A stretch of DNA of 64,000 nt from assembly GCA_036873135.1 (NCBI GenBank), contig JAPTYO010000003.1, positions 28,834,763 through 28,898,762 on the forward strand, in the 5' to 3' direction. Of the stretch, positions 24,167 through 35,983 are shown piece by piece. Below the pieces are notes generated by a model. That model was not told where the DNA came from and searched no databases. It saw nothing but the letters and a program-made list of their open reading frames with translations. Made by a program: the position numbers and the translations under genes. This DNA is from Clarkia xantiana subsp. parviflora (Eukaryota > Streptophyta > Magnoliopsida > Myrtales > Onagraceae). Numbering within the stretch: position 1 is the first letter of the stretch; every line of letters begins with the position of its first letter.

Positions 24167-24169
24167 AAA

Positions 24170-24904
24170 TGTTGGATCCTTTCCGAGTGGGGTGTCGGAT
24201 CCTAGCAGTGACGTCGGAAGAATGCCTCGGGTTGCTCCTATTCGGGTTCGCACGTTCCGAACTCGTGCGTCTCCGTATACCTGCAAAAGGGGCTGTATTG
24301 CACACCACGCAGGGGAGGTGGAGTGCGATGAACCCTCTCTGAAGCTTAAATCAAGTATTTTAGAGAGAGAGGGCAGAGTTTCCGCTGTCAACTTAGTTTT
24401 AACTTCCTTTGAAATGAATGATCAAGGCCTCTATTTATAGGAAACCTTGGAATCAAACCGGGTTTTGAAAGGTCCGACGTCGGTTCAATGCAAAGTATGA
24501 ACCGAGCATAGACAGGAGTAAAGCTGACATCGGGAGGGTTTGCACGTGAGGTGTTTGCATAGGGGTTTAAACATCATCAATAGGAGGAATCCGGGCCGTC
24601 CCGAGGTATCGCGAGGATCCCGGGAGGTCCGGAATAACGGGATAATCCGGAGGGTCGGATTGTCCCACAATCCGGACCGGCTCCGGATTGTAGAGCAATC
24701 CATACCAGCTCCGGATTGCAGGAAAATCCGGAGCTGATCCAGATTGTCTTGCAATCCGGACGCGGTGCAAGTCTGGGGCGCGTACGCGCGTACCCCGAAC
24801 TTTTTAGTACCCGCGGGTGAATATTTCGAAACCGTTTAGTGGGTTTGACGTGTAAACAAAGTCTGAATTATATAAAACGAACCCGAATCGGATGTATACC
24901 CATC
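24170..24904 (-). repeat. 5' LTR of the retrotransposon (735 bp)
   Basis: This is the upstream LTR in element orientation. It is 65 bp longer than its partner. The extra length is at about 24650-24765, where the hairpin unit tccggattgt...caatccgga is present four times in degenerate form instead of once. A TATA-like cctataaatag lies near 24430-24442. Confidence 0.92.
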
Positions 24905-24909
24905 AGTTA

Positions 24910-25236
24910 TGGTCAAATGGTTTAATTGCGGTGAAAACCTATAGTTTTGGTTATGATATTAAGAAATATAACCACAATATTTATGATTATGGTCTGAGTG
25001 AAAAAAAATAAAATAAAACATCGTGAGGTTTTGGTATTAGTGGTAATCTCACCCTACCCTCACCATCGCGAGCCCTAGCCCCATACATTTTTTGTCTTTT
25101 CTTTAAAAAAAAAAGCTTTGAATCAGTTGATGCAAATTGATTTTAGCTACAAAGTAGTGCCTTAATTTGAATTGATCGAAGACCTAAAAATTGGTACTTA
25201 ATATACGGTTTCAAGTTGACTAGCTACAATTATTCA
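24910..25236. repeat. Right half of an older repeat split by the LTR element
   Basis: The sequence from about 24910 to 25075 (ggtcaaatggtttaattg, gttatgatattaagaaatat, then ctcaccctaccctcacca) resembles 46325-46465, which has matching words in the same order. The left half lies before 21587. The remaining part up to 25236 is the 3' flank of the purine permease. Confidence 0.6.
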
Positions 25237-26572
25237 CTATGGAACAACTCGATATTGAAGTGAACCATCTGAATCGGGCGAATTTTCTACCCGATTACCC
25301 ACTTGTAGGTTAGTTCCACATTCGCCTTCACCGGTTACAGTTTCTTGCTCATCAAGGTACTGCTGATATAAATAACAAGAACAGCCCAACACAGCAAGAA
25401 CCATAGCCAATGTCTTGATCCAACCCATGTCTTCACCATAGAGCAGGAACCCAGCAACAGGCACAAGAGGAAGAGTCAGCATGCTGATCACATTGGAGAA
25501 CAAAGAAGATACCATAAGAACCAGACCCACAACTCCAACCGACGAGACCTGCCAAGCCACACCCGAACCCACCAGACTCAACAGATACACCACTTTCCCG
25601 TCCTTAAAACCATCCATCTCTGCCTTCAAGCTCCATATTTCACCACTCACCAACAAACCAAAGAAGCCAATCAAGGTTGCAACAAGTGAAGTGTATATCT
25701 GCATATCAAGAACCGCTAAAAAAGTCGCCTTTTTCATCACCTTCTCAAAAGAAACCTGAATAAGCGAGAGAAGCAGAGCGTACAAGGCAGAAGCCAAGAT
25801 TGTGGTCACAAACCCGATCAAGTGTTTATCTTTGGAGTCGTTTATTGACTCGGTAGAGTCGGATTGGACTGCAATTAAAGAGGCTGAAACCGAGAGGAGA
25901 ATCACTGAGGTGATGATCAAAAGAGTGAACTTTTGCGCATTGATGAATTTCGATAAGACGGCATTGAACACCAATTGGGATGCGCATAGGAGGGAGTATG
26001 TGGACATGGGGAGGTAAAGGAGGCCAATAGAGTAAAGCAAATTGTCCACAGCTAAAAGGGTGCCCAGGGAGGTGAATACTAAAGCAAGGGTGAGACTTTG
26101 GGGTTTTGAATGGTAGTTGGGTTCTGGTTTTTTGGATGGAAGGAAGAGGATTGGGAGGAAGAGGAAGGGGAAAGCTGCGGTTTGAGCCATCGTCGCCATC
26201 CAATTACTTTGGCCACCTCCTTCGTAGTAGAGTTTGCTTAAGATGACTGCAACTGCTTGGCCGACTAGCAGAAAGGCGATGTTCAGTGACACAAGGAACC
26301 ACCATTTGCAGCCCTTGTAAGTAGGAAGAAGAAATTGATCAACATTGGGAGCAGATTTGTCTTGAGATTCTGCAGCTGCATGATTATTGGAAAACAATCA
26401 CACATTCTTCTCCATTAATTGACATCAACTTGGAAGTGATACAACCTTAGAAAGAACAAACGGAGAAAGTTTTACCTAGTAGCATCGAGTTTTGAAGTTC
26501 TTCGGATTCACCATTTCGGCCAAAGAAAGGACTTCCAAGAAAAGCTTTTACAGAAACAAATACCTTCTTCAT
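25237..26572 (-). CDS. Purine permease (PUP family transporter)
   Basis: Plant PUP proteins are proton-coupled carriers of the drug/metabolite transporter superfamily that move purine bases, cytokinins and some alkaloids. The main exon is 26375-25237, and a first exon 26572-26476 (MKKVFVSVKAF...) joins in phase to give 1236 nt and 411 residues. About ten hydrophobic helices are evident. PUP-typical blocks include WWFLVSLNIAFLLVGQAVAV near the start, YLPMSTYSLLCASQLVFNA in the middle, and VISMLTLPLVPVAGFLLYGE and ALAMVLAVLGCSCYLYQQY-like sequence (KTLAMVLAVLGCSCYLYQQY) near the end. It lies head to tail 309 bp downstream of the methionine sulfoxide reductase gene. The first exon is less certain; translation could also start at the ATG at 26397. 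It looks nearest to the PUP11 type, but substrate cannot be assigned. Confidence 0.9.
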
Positions 26573-26881
26573 TGTCTTCTTTCTAATTTGTTTGGTCAAA
26601 TGAATTCCGTAAACCAAACTTGATGCTTCTAAGGCATGTTATTTAAAAACCATAAGAAGAGTAGGTGGAAGGGGACAAGTTCAGATGTATAAAGAATCAA
26701 GGCAATTGAGAGGAAAGACATGAAAGGTAATGGGCAACAAACTATACAGGGATTTTTTTTTTTTGTAATTATTAATTGATTATTCATAAGTTTATACAAT
26801 ACATTATCAACCACTGCATACAATATATAACAGAGTAATGTACCAGATGCATCATCACCTTTATTATTTTCTCCCTTTCTC

Positions 26882-28732
26882 CTACTTTGGCTTCAATTTC
26901 AGGGATGCACTGTAAATTTATCAGAGTTGAAGATCAGATAAGAAAACTGAGTTAAATTAACGGAAAGCAATCGATGAAGAGTGTTAGATTCCACATTGGG
27001 CCGAGTCAAGCCCAACGGGCCAACAGTGAGCAATCATATATGCAGGTGGGTTCCATTCTAAAACCAATTGGTGATAGGAGGAGGTGGTTCACATACTTAT
27101 ATACTGCTCAATTGTTTCATATACCAACCGGTGTAGTACTCCAGACTCACGGTGGATCTCTACTTCAACAAAGAGGAAGACAATGAAATTACCTGTTGAT
27201 GCAATAGCGAAGTCCAGTGGGTGGGGGTCCATCGTCAAAGACATGACCAAGGTGAGCATCACAAACAGCACAAAGAACTTCTGTTCGGGGCATAAAGATG
27301 ATAGACAGGTCCATTTTCGACTTTACGTTGTCCCCAACAGGTTGATAATAAGATGGCCAACCGGTTCCGCTGTCGAACTTGGTAGATGATCTATAACAAA
27401 CACCATTAGTTTTCTCTTTTAATCAAACTCAGCAAGAGGTATTTGACAGACAGAGCTGCTACAATGAGAATTAGAACAAGCTGCTTACTCGAACAAAGGA
27501 GTGTCACAGCAGATGCAGTGATATGTTCCTGGTGTTTTTGTGTTCCAATATTCCCTAAAAGAAAGAGCTGATTGATTAAAAAAAGCACAATTGACCCAAA
27601 TTGATGCTTCGTGGATATTAGCATGCTAATCATATAATAGTTACATCATTGAGGATATACTAGAATAGCAAATCCAGAATCAATTCATCATTGAAAGTTT
27701 GAAAAAGAGAGAGCATCCAATAAAAATAGACTGTTTATCAAAAGACATATGTTGGACATAGAGATTTAAGAAACAATGACATAAAGACCAAACCCAAAGA
27801 AGCAGGAGAAATTCCTACACTTCATTTTCTAATTTTTAAGGTAAACACTAAATCTAATCATGTCTATGCAGGGAGGTGGCCTTGAAAGAAAGTAAACTAC
27901 ACAGTATATACATAATGCCAAATCAAGTAAGCGATTAAAAATTGAAACTTGGGAGTCCAAGAAATGAAACCGCACCCTGTAAAGGCTCGTTCAGTGCCCT
28001 TCTGTCGAGTTACATAGTACTGCTCCGGTGTTAGACGCTTCTTCAAGTCTGCTTCACTTAAAGAATAATTGCCTGCATTCTCTGTACGTGGTTATACATG
28101 AAAAAGGAATTCGTTAACATTTTCATAAATCCTCGGCAGATGCTTAACTAGTTGATGTAGCAACTGGCAACTGAATCTCTAGAGTAATTAAAATTTGGAG
28201 TGAAAAAATCTATAAAAAAAAAAAAAAGCTTCAAATCAGCTTGATTAAAATTATTACTGGCACAAAAAAAAAACTATATTTAGATTACTTTCTCTCCGAT
28301 GATGCAGCTGCCAACTGAAAAGGACAGTTTATCGGTTTATCCATTTCATGAAAGTTCTATCTCCACAACAGAAACATTTTGGACAACAATTAAAAAGGGC
28401 TGCCTTTCAAGTCAGCAGTGCCAATATCAGTATAAGCAAGGAATTACTATTACTAAATACTATCTATCTTTGGCCTACAATGAAGAAAGACCGGACTTTT
28501 AGGTACAGGAACATCCAGAAAGGAAAGCGAAGTATGAACCTTGAACGTTGTCTGGTTTCTGAGAAGAAGCAGAAGCTCCCATGGTGCGAACAGACAGTGA
28601 ACTCCACTTACTCTTCCACAAGGCTTGACCACGCGCTACCAATAAGATACTCGAATTGGGAGATTTTCCGAGTTGGGTTCTTGAGCTTATGTATGTCTGC
28701 AACGTCAGAACATGATGAGCAGCAGCCGCCAT
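26882..28732 (-). CDS. MSRB: Peptide-methionine (R)-S-oxide reductase, plastid type
   Basis: The enzyme repairs oxidised methionine (R-sulfoxide) in proteins, usually with thioredoxin or glutaredoxin as reductant. Five minus-strand exons are 28732-28540, 28081-27976, 27554-27489, 27390-27193 and 26909-26882, totalling 591 nt and 196 residues (plant plastid MSRBs are about 200). The first 60 residues are rich in Ser, Ala and basic residues with few acidic ones, like a chloroplast transit peptide. The catalytic domain shows [34 protein letters not shown], the zinc pairs CICC and [35 protein letters not shown] and the active-site RYCINS. The last exon is only 28 nt. All motifs are intact. Placement within MSRB subtypes needs a tree. 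Confidence 0.93.
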
Positions 28733-31700
28733 GGCTAAAAAGATCAAACCTTTATGATATTAACGAATCGGAAATTCGAAATACAGAAATTCCAATAGCA
28801 CACCTGGGCTTCGTTAGGTGAGCTGAGCTTCAGAGGAGAGGAATCAAAGAAATGACGTGGTAACGTCTGGACGGAAAAGAAGAGAGGCTGTAGTCGCTCC
28901 ACGTATCACGACGATAAGTACGGTCAAGAAGTTAATGGTCACCTTTGTCGGAAACTCTGACCAGTTGGAATCGCCTGTTTAGAAGATGTCTGTCACCACC
29001 GGGTAATAAGAATTTGTGTGCTAGCAATAAATTTAGTGTTTATCTTTTCTAAACATTTGATTTATTCTCCATCATAATTTAACCGCGGTAAAATCGAGTT
29101 GAAATAAACATAATACCATTTTAACCAAACTTTTTTTCTAAAAAAAAAATTACATCATTGCGTTTGTAGAATTTATTAACATATAACTCCACTAATATCT
29201 TTTTGTCATCACTAATTGTATCATAAATTTTAAAATCCGCATCTTATGTAGTTTGACTCCGCATTTTCATATTTGAAACCTTCCGGAAAATTACATGCCT
29301 AGATTAAAATATCATATCCTACTTAACCCACATACATCGTCAAATATACGAGAAAGCGAGTATAACTAAACTTAATCATGAGTTAATATCTTGAATTGTA
29401 CTAGATTGTAGGTACCTTGGTGGGATACGCTAATGAAGTCAATGTTTTTTAAAACGAAAAATATGTTTCAAATATCGTTATACTTAAATACAAATGTGCC
29501 GTTATATATATATATATACTAAATAAAAGAAGAAGACGATATTATTTTGTATTATACTATGCACCTTAACTTGATTAGATTTCTAAAATTGTCTGTGATG
29601 ACGTACATATGTATGTATATAACTTGGAGTTAGTTGATGTCCAACTATATTATTCCTGTCTATATTGGAAGGTTGTCTACATATGTACTAGCTATACCAT
29701 AGAAATAAATATTATGTCCTGATATATCGGTTGAGCAGATCAGCTATCTACATGTATAGATAAATATGTCAAACGTATTAGTTTAGGGTTTAGTAGTTAG
29801 TTGGTGAAGTACATATGTAGATATTAGGTGGAAAATTAGACGGTACGTGATCTTAATTTGTCAAGAAAGCTACTAAAATGACGGTGGAATATATGTTACT
29901 TTGGTCCGCCCAAATTACCCACCTTCGACATATTATTATATTATATTATATATATATAATATAAAGTTTGAATTAATTAGTTGACACGCGTAAATTGTTA
30001 GACCTGACGGTATGCATTTCCAAGTATATATATTAATTATAGTAAGAAGATCTCATATTCTTGTCGCTTTGAATAGAGATCATTTCATATATATATATTA
30101 TATATATATATTGTTATAATATGTTAAGCAAATTAAGAAGGTGTACAAATAGTTATAGTTATATCTGAACAACAAGATGCAAGAATTCCATAAGAGTATA
30201 TATAAAGAAAAACAGATATCCTAGCTAGGTTCCATTTATAAGTACGCGGTATATAGATAGATATACAGTACCTAATTTTGAGTTTAATTTTATGCCATAT
30301 TTGTGTAAGCTATGCCCTAGCAGAAACCGTAGTGCAGAGTCCACGAGTTTTGCTTAAAAAGACAAGTCCGCCATTTTTTTAATGTCTTACGAGTATATAT
30401 ATATATATGCAGGAATCTATAATTCGTATTTAGGGGTTAAGAACTGGATGAGGGGAAAATATTGTATGTAACTAGCTGATAATTTTTAATGTAAAAATTA
30501 CACACTAAAAAAGGTTGAATGGGCAATTTGTAATATGCTTATCTCACATCTATATATAGTTACTAATTCATAAAAACTTAAGTTCTCTAATTAACATTTT
30601 AAAAATATAAAGATTAAACTACGTTTAAATCTATCAGTTGGCACGAAGCTTTTAAATTTTTTGCTTAAGCTTATGCACAAATTAAGAAACTCATGATAAT
30701 AACAGGCAAGTGAAGATGTGGACAAGTTAAATTAAAATTTGTGGTGAAGAGAGGCATTAGATATGGTTTGGCCACACATATATAGGGTTGACAGATCACA
30801 TCCTTCTGTATTGTTTCGTATAAGGTCATTTTCATGTAATTATTATTTATAAAGTATGTAGACAGACAGACAGACAATAAGTAAAATCTTATTCAGATTC
30901 AGTAGGACAGTAGCTAGCAGCTAGCTAGAGTGTGAGCAATCTCTTAATAATTAGGAGATAAATTTACACCAATAATGTTACACGTAATTAAGTATGTATC
31001 CATTGAATGTTGGATATATAAGAACGAATGATATTGATCTATCTATATGTTGTAATATTTATTTATGTAACTAAATAAAAATAACTAATTGTTAATTAAC
31101 GATTCTTATGTCTTTGATATATCTAAAATGGTGTAAAAGCACATTCTTATATTACGTGTCTCGGCTAAATAACCAATTAGCTTGCTGATTTTTTTAAACC
31201 ATATTTTCATGAATAAGCTTGGTATAAATTATTTAAATTAATTAATTGAGTATTGCTACATTCAATTTAGAGTTGTTTAACTTTCAGAAAAAAAAAGAAA
31301 AAGGTTTGAACTGTCAGTTGTTTCCTATGCTAGCTATAATCTGAAGATGTGTTAACATAATTTTAATTTAGTCGATCACATAAAAAGCATGTGACATATT
31401 CCATCAAATTGCCGCTCATTAGTCGAAATCTCACAAAATAATTTAGTTTAAAAAAATTATTCAGCTTGTTGGTTATATTTTCGAATAAAATTCAGTTAGT
31501 GTCTAAAGAGCATTATAATACAAAAAATTAAATATAATATTGATCAGATTAAAGTAATAAAAAATCCATACATCTTTTCTTAAAAAAGTGAATGATTACA
31601 TACTAGGGACACTCGACTTAACTTGGACACAATTTTTTTCCACTAAACTAGGACACGAGTTTTTTTTTTTCCCAAGAACTAGGACACGAGATAGAAAAAA

Positions 31701-31960
31701 AAAAAAAAAAAAAAAAAAAGCTGGCTGATGATCCGCCGGGCCGAATTCCGACCCTAACGGCTCTCCACACACGGAGTACGCGACAGAGAAGTTTGAATTT
31801 GAAAATGGAGATGAAATCATTATTATTAATATACAGGTATAAAATAGAAGTTGGAAATTCATTTCAAAGAAAATGACTTTTTAACTTTATTTAAGACGAA
31901 AATTGAAGTGGGACAAATTATTATTATTAGTTAATGAACGAAATTCCACTTTTGTTCTCC
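28733..31960. other. AT-rich intergenic DNA, no gene seen
   Basis: About 3.2 kb with no convincing exon. The first 150 bp hold the MSRB promoter, including a gacgtgg word near 28853 (ccacgtc on the minus strand). The rest is AT-rich with many TA runs (29500, 29940, 30090, 30400), a gaca-type short repeat near 30860 and an A24-like run near 31695. Around 31610-31690 the phrase aactaggacac recurs three times, which looks like degenerate short repeats. Confidence 0.55.
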
Positions 31961-32245
31961 GTATCGTATCGTATGCATTCTTCTTCTTAATAAGTATAAC
32001 ACAACTCCACCTTCTCTCTCTTTCTCTTTCGCTCTCTTTATTCGTTTCCTCTCCGATCCACCGATCTCTCTCCATTTTCATCATCTCCCCCCCTTGGTTC
32101 TGAGGTTTCCGTCTCTCCATCAGTACCACCACTCAAATCTAGGGCTTTGCACTGGTTCTGCTTCGATTCGGCTTGTGTCGAGGGTTTTGAGTGGGGGTTG
32201 GGCTAGAGTTGAGGGCAGCGGTTTAATTGAGAGGAGAAGAAGTGG

Positions 32246-32344
32246 ATGTTTTGGGCTGCGGTCGCTGAGAGATTGGAAGTTTCTTTGAGGAGGGATTACC
32301 AGCTCTTCATCCGAGGAAGGTCTTGCTGGGGCAAATGCGGCTGA
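32246..32344 (+). promoter_or_regulatory. Upstream ORF in the MAP kinase leader
   Basis: An ATG at 32246 opens a 32-codon frame (MFWAAVAERLEVSL...) ending TGA at 32342-32344. A second mini-frame of five codons overlaps it at 32335-32352. Both end before the kinase ATG at 32481. If the leader is transcribed without a further intron here, they could lower kinase translation. The leader upstream (32010-32060) is CT-rich. Confidence 0.4.
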
Positions 32345-32480
32345 TTCACTGATTTTTCAATCGTTTACTTGATTATCAATTCTCAGGAGAAGAGGATCCT
32401 TTTCTTCGGTTCTTTCCGTTTAGGTTTCATTTAATTGGAGTGGAGTAGAGGAATTTTGTTGACTTCTTAATCGCGTGAAG

Positions 32481-35400
32481 ATGCAGCAAGATCACCCCAA
32501 GAAGGTTGCTACCTTAACTTCAACTTCTAGATTGCTTTTGAACAAAAGACATATGTTACCTACTTCTATTTCGTTAAATTTGATGTTGCAATTATCTCTT
32601 TCTTCTTCGTATCAGCGTGTTCCCGAATTGTGGAATTCCGTTATGCTCTTGAATTTCGAATTCAGAAAAAGCTCCTTCATTTGAATTTGCTCTGGATTGG
32701 ATGAAAATCATGAAATTCAGCTGCTTACCTGAATTTATTTGTTTCTACGATCAAAAATTTGCTTGCATAATTACTAGCCGTTGTTCCTGAAGTTTCTGGA
32801 ACAGTTTAAACATTTTTCATCAATTTTCTTTGAGGAACTGTATCTTTCCTTAAGCAAGATGATTTTTTTTTATTTGACACGGTCTTCTCTTTATTTCTAG
32901 CTGTTGAAGGAAACAGAGTTCTTCACTGAGTACGGAGAGGCCAATCGTTACAAAATTCTAGAGGTTATTGGGAAGGGAAGCTATGGAGTTGTTTGTGCCG
33001 CGATCGACACTCACACCAGGGAAAAGGTGGCAATCAAGAAGATACATGATATTTTCGAGCACATTTCTGATGCCATCCGAATCCTGCGAGAAGTGAAGCT
33101 GCTCAGGCTACTGCGGCATCCTGATATTGTTGAAATCAAGCGCATAATGTTGCCTCCTTCCAGAAGGGAGTTCAAGGATATTTATGTTGTTTTTGAACTC
33201 ATGGAGTCTGATCTTCATCAAGTAATTAAAGCAAATGATGATTTAACCAAGGAACATCACCAGTTTTTCCTGTATCAGATGCTGAGAGCATTAAAATACA
33301 TGCATACAGGTTTGTGTTTCTTTATTGTCTCCTGTACTCTTGGTTTTTTCTTATACATACATCATTTCTTTAGTTGCTGATAAAATTTGTCATGTTATTT
33401 ACTTCATCCTTTTATTGTTAAAAACTATCTCACCCATTTGGATTTTCACCGTGCTGACTGTCAGTTGAGTAAAAACTATCTCACCCATTTGGATTTCCAC
33501 CTTGCTGACTATCAGTTGGATAACCTCTTTTTTTCCCTAATTAGTTGGGTAACTGAGAATTCTGATTATGCACTCGTGTTTGTTTTGTTACAGCAAATGT
33601 TTACCATCGTGATCTTAAGCCAAAAAATATATTGGCAAATGCAAATTGCAAGCTAAAAGTTTGTGATTTCGGATTAGCAAGAGTTGCATTTAGTGATACA
33701 CCTACAACCATATTTTGGACGGTAAGTTTCTTCCATCTTCATCGTAATCTTGTTTTTCTAATTGGGATAGGTGCCGACTTACATCTGTATCCTTATTTCT
33801 TCTGTTTTTACCTATCACAGGACTATGTTGCTACTAGATGGTATAGGGCTCCGGAGCTTTGTGGATCATTCTTCTCTAAGGTACTGTATGCTTTTTACTG
33901 CATGCTAATCATATGTAAGTGTGATGTCTTCAACATTTGAGCCTAAGCATTTTGGTTGTTGTCAATATTAGTGTCAAATTCTTGCTGATTTATGTTGGTC
34001 TTTGTCTTTGGGACTTTGTAATTGCACCTGCATACATATTCAGATTTCCTTCCGGAAAATATTTGGATAAGAGAGTTAGAGTTAACTGGAATATTTCTGA
34101 TCATGACATATGTGCTTAGTTGGAAAAAAAAATATAGGGTAAAATTTTTCTTTATGTAATATAAAAGTTACAAATGTAAGTTATCACGGCTTTCCTTATA
34201 TTTAGCTCTAATGCAAGATTAAGAGTTATTGCTGTTGTTCGAATATTAAGAGTATTCTAGGCTAGACTTGTCTGTGGAGTAATTTACTTGCTTTGCAAAT
34301 TTGTATCTGTACTGATCCATTATATTCAAACGGCTTGCAGTATACTCCTGCAATTGATATCTGGAGCATTGGTTGCATTTTTGCTGAAGTCTTGACTGGG
34401 AAACCACTCTTTCCGGGTAAAAGTGTTGTTCATCAGTTAGATCTAATTACAGATCTTCTTGGAACTCCCTCATCAGATACCATTTCTGGGGTATGATGCT
34501 ACTTCAATCATCCTCGTTGTGCCCCCATTTTTGGGGTATGTTTAATGAAACTCAACTTATGTTGCTGAATAAATCAGGTTCGTAATGAAAAGGCAAGGAA
34601 GTATTTAGGTGAAATGCGGAAAAAGAACCCTGTGCCATTTACACAGAAATTTCCTAATGCTGATCCTTCGGCTCTGAAGCTGCTGCAGAGATTACTAGCA
34701 TTTGATCCCAAGGACCGACCGACTGCTGAGGAGGTCAGCTCATGTTATAGTCTTTTGCAGAATGGATTTAACTCAATTCATCATGCCATTTAATTGTTGT
34801 TTAGGCTTTAGCATGATCTTTCTTCTTGTTTACAGGCTCTGGCTGATCCCTACTTCAAGGGTCTTGCGAAGGTGGAGAGAGAGCCTTCCTGTCAGCCGAT
34901 CTCCAAACTGGAGTTTGAATTTGAGAGGAGGAAAGTAGCAAAGGAAGACATAAGGGAGCTCCTGTACCGAGAGATATTGGAGTACCATCCCCAATTGCTT
35001 AAGGACTACATGAATGGAACCGAGGGGACAAATTTCCTGTATCCAAGGTTCGATTTTGAGCACTTTGATTATTATTGAGTCATTTTTTCTCTCCCTTTCA
35101 GTGTTTGTCCTTAACTTTTTGTGGATTTAGTGCTATTGGCCATTTCAGAATGCAATTTGCGCATCTTGAGAGTCATGGTGGCAGTGGAAGAAGTGGCCCT
35201 GTTATTCCCCTAGAAAGAAAGCATGTGTCCCTCCCACGGTATGTAGATTAGCTAAATCTATCGATATCGGATAATGAAGCCATGACTGATTTGCCAAGTT
35301 TTTACTTTCTTTGTAAATAATTTGGGTGTTTAACTTGTTGATGTGTAGGTCAACGGTGCACTCAAGCACGGTCCCTTCAAATCCTCAAGCTAACTTAGGC

Positions 35401-35983
35401 TCAACAGATAATCGTCAAGTGACCGATGCGCCATCCAAGAACGATAGAGCAACCGAGGCAGCAAATGGGTATTCATCGAGGGTCGCGGGCCCACCTCCAC
35501 GTGTCCCATCCGGTATGAAAAATTGAAGCTTTAATAATGAAAATGACGGTTAAGTTCACCAAAACTAATATATATATTAACGTGTTAATACGATTCGCAG
35601 CGAAGCCGGGGAGGGTGGTGGGACCCGTTGTGCCGTACGAGAACTGCAGAAACATGAAGGATAACTATGACTCGAGAACAGTAGCCTCATCCACCTTGTA
35701 CAGAAACGCCGTTCTGCCTCCTCAGACGGTGTCGTCAAACTGTTATTTCAGACCGCAGGTGGTGGTGAATCACGAAAAGGCCAGCAGCAACTCGGTACAG
35801 TCACATGGACATGATCATGGCGGTGGGTCCACGTCTGATATGGTGAACCCAAACCCGTATTACACTTCGCAGGCGTCGATGGCGATCGATGCCAAGGTGT
35901 TTCAGGCGCAGTCTCAGTTGGGGGCGGTTGGAGGGGTTACCCTTGCAGCTCATATGAATGTGGGGTCGGTTCAGTATGGATAG
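32481..35983 (+). CDS. Group D mitogen-activated protein kinase with TDY activation motif
   Basis: This is a plant MAP kinase of the TDY class (the MPK8/9/15-20 group), with an extended C-terminal region. Exons are 32481-32504, 32901-33309, 33594-33721, 33821-33880, 34341-34490, 34578-34733, 34836-35047, 35131-35238, 35349-35512 and 35601-35983, totalling 1794 nt and 597 residues. Motifs in order are [13 protein letters not shown] (Lys54), [19 protein letters not shown]187-D188-Y189 followed by [10 protein letters not shown], and [11 protein letters not shown]. The LEYHP-containing C-lobe end and [14 protein letters not shown] follow, then a low-complexity tail ending VGSVQYG. The first coding exon is only eight codons (MQQDHPKK), as in relatives. 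Its donor is aag|gttgct, weaker than the others. The exon 7/8 junction was set so that SAIGHF is included; a later acceptor would delete it. Confidence 0.94.
33421..33520. repeat. 50-bp tandem duplication in MAP kinase intron 2
   Basis: Two adjacent copies share aaaactatctcacccatttg, then gatttycacc, tgctgact and tcagttg. It sits inside the intron between the exons ending 33309 and starting 33594 and has no coding role. Confidence 0.85.

Larger units (their letters stand above)
21587..24909 (-). mobile_element. Non-autonomous LTR retrotransposon, minus orientation
   Basis: Two direct long terminal repeats (21592-22261 and 24170-24904) flank 1.9 kb of internal DNA. The whole is bounded by a perfect 5-bp target duplication, GTTAT, at 21587-21591 and 24905-24909. 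Read on the minus strand, the LTR begins TGATGGGTATAC and ends GGATCCAACA (TG...CA). A primer-binding-site-like sequence TGGCGCCGTCTGTGGG sits three bases inside the 5' LTR, and a polypurine-like CTCGGGGGCAAA sits at the 3' LTR. No gag, protease, reverse transcriptase or integrase reading frame is present, so it must have moved with enzymes supplied in trans. The PBS type suggests a Ty3-like parent; that assignment is inference. Confidence 0.92.

Noticed and set aside
35048..35078. MAP kinase ending at [13 protein letters not shown] with a stop at 35076
   Set aside because: Splicing at 35047/35131 restores the conserved [14 protein letters not shown] segment and a full C-terminal region in phase.
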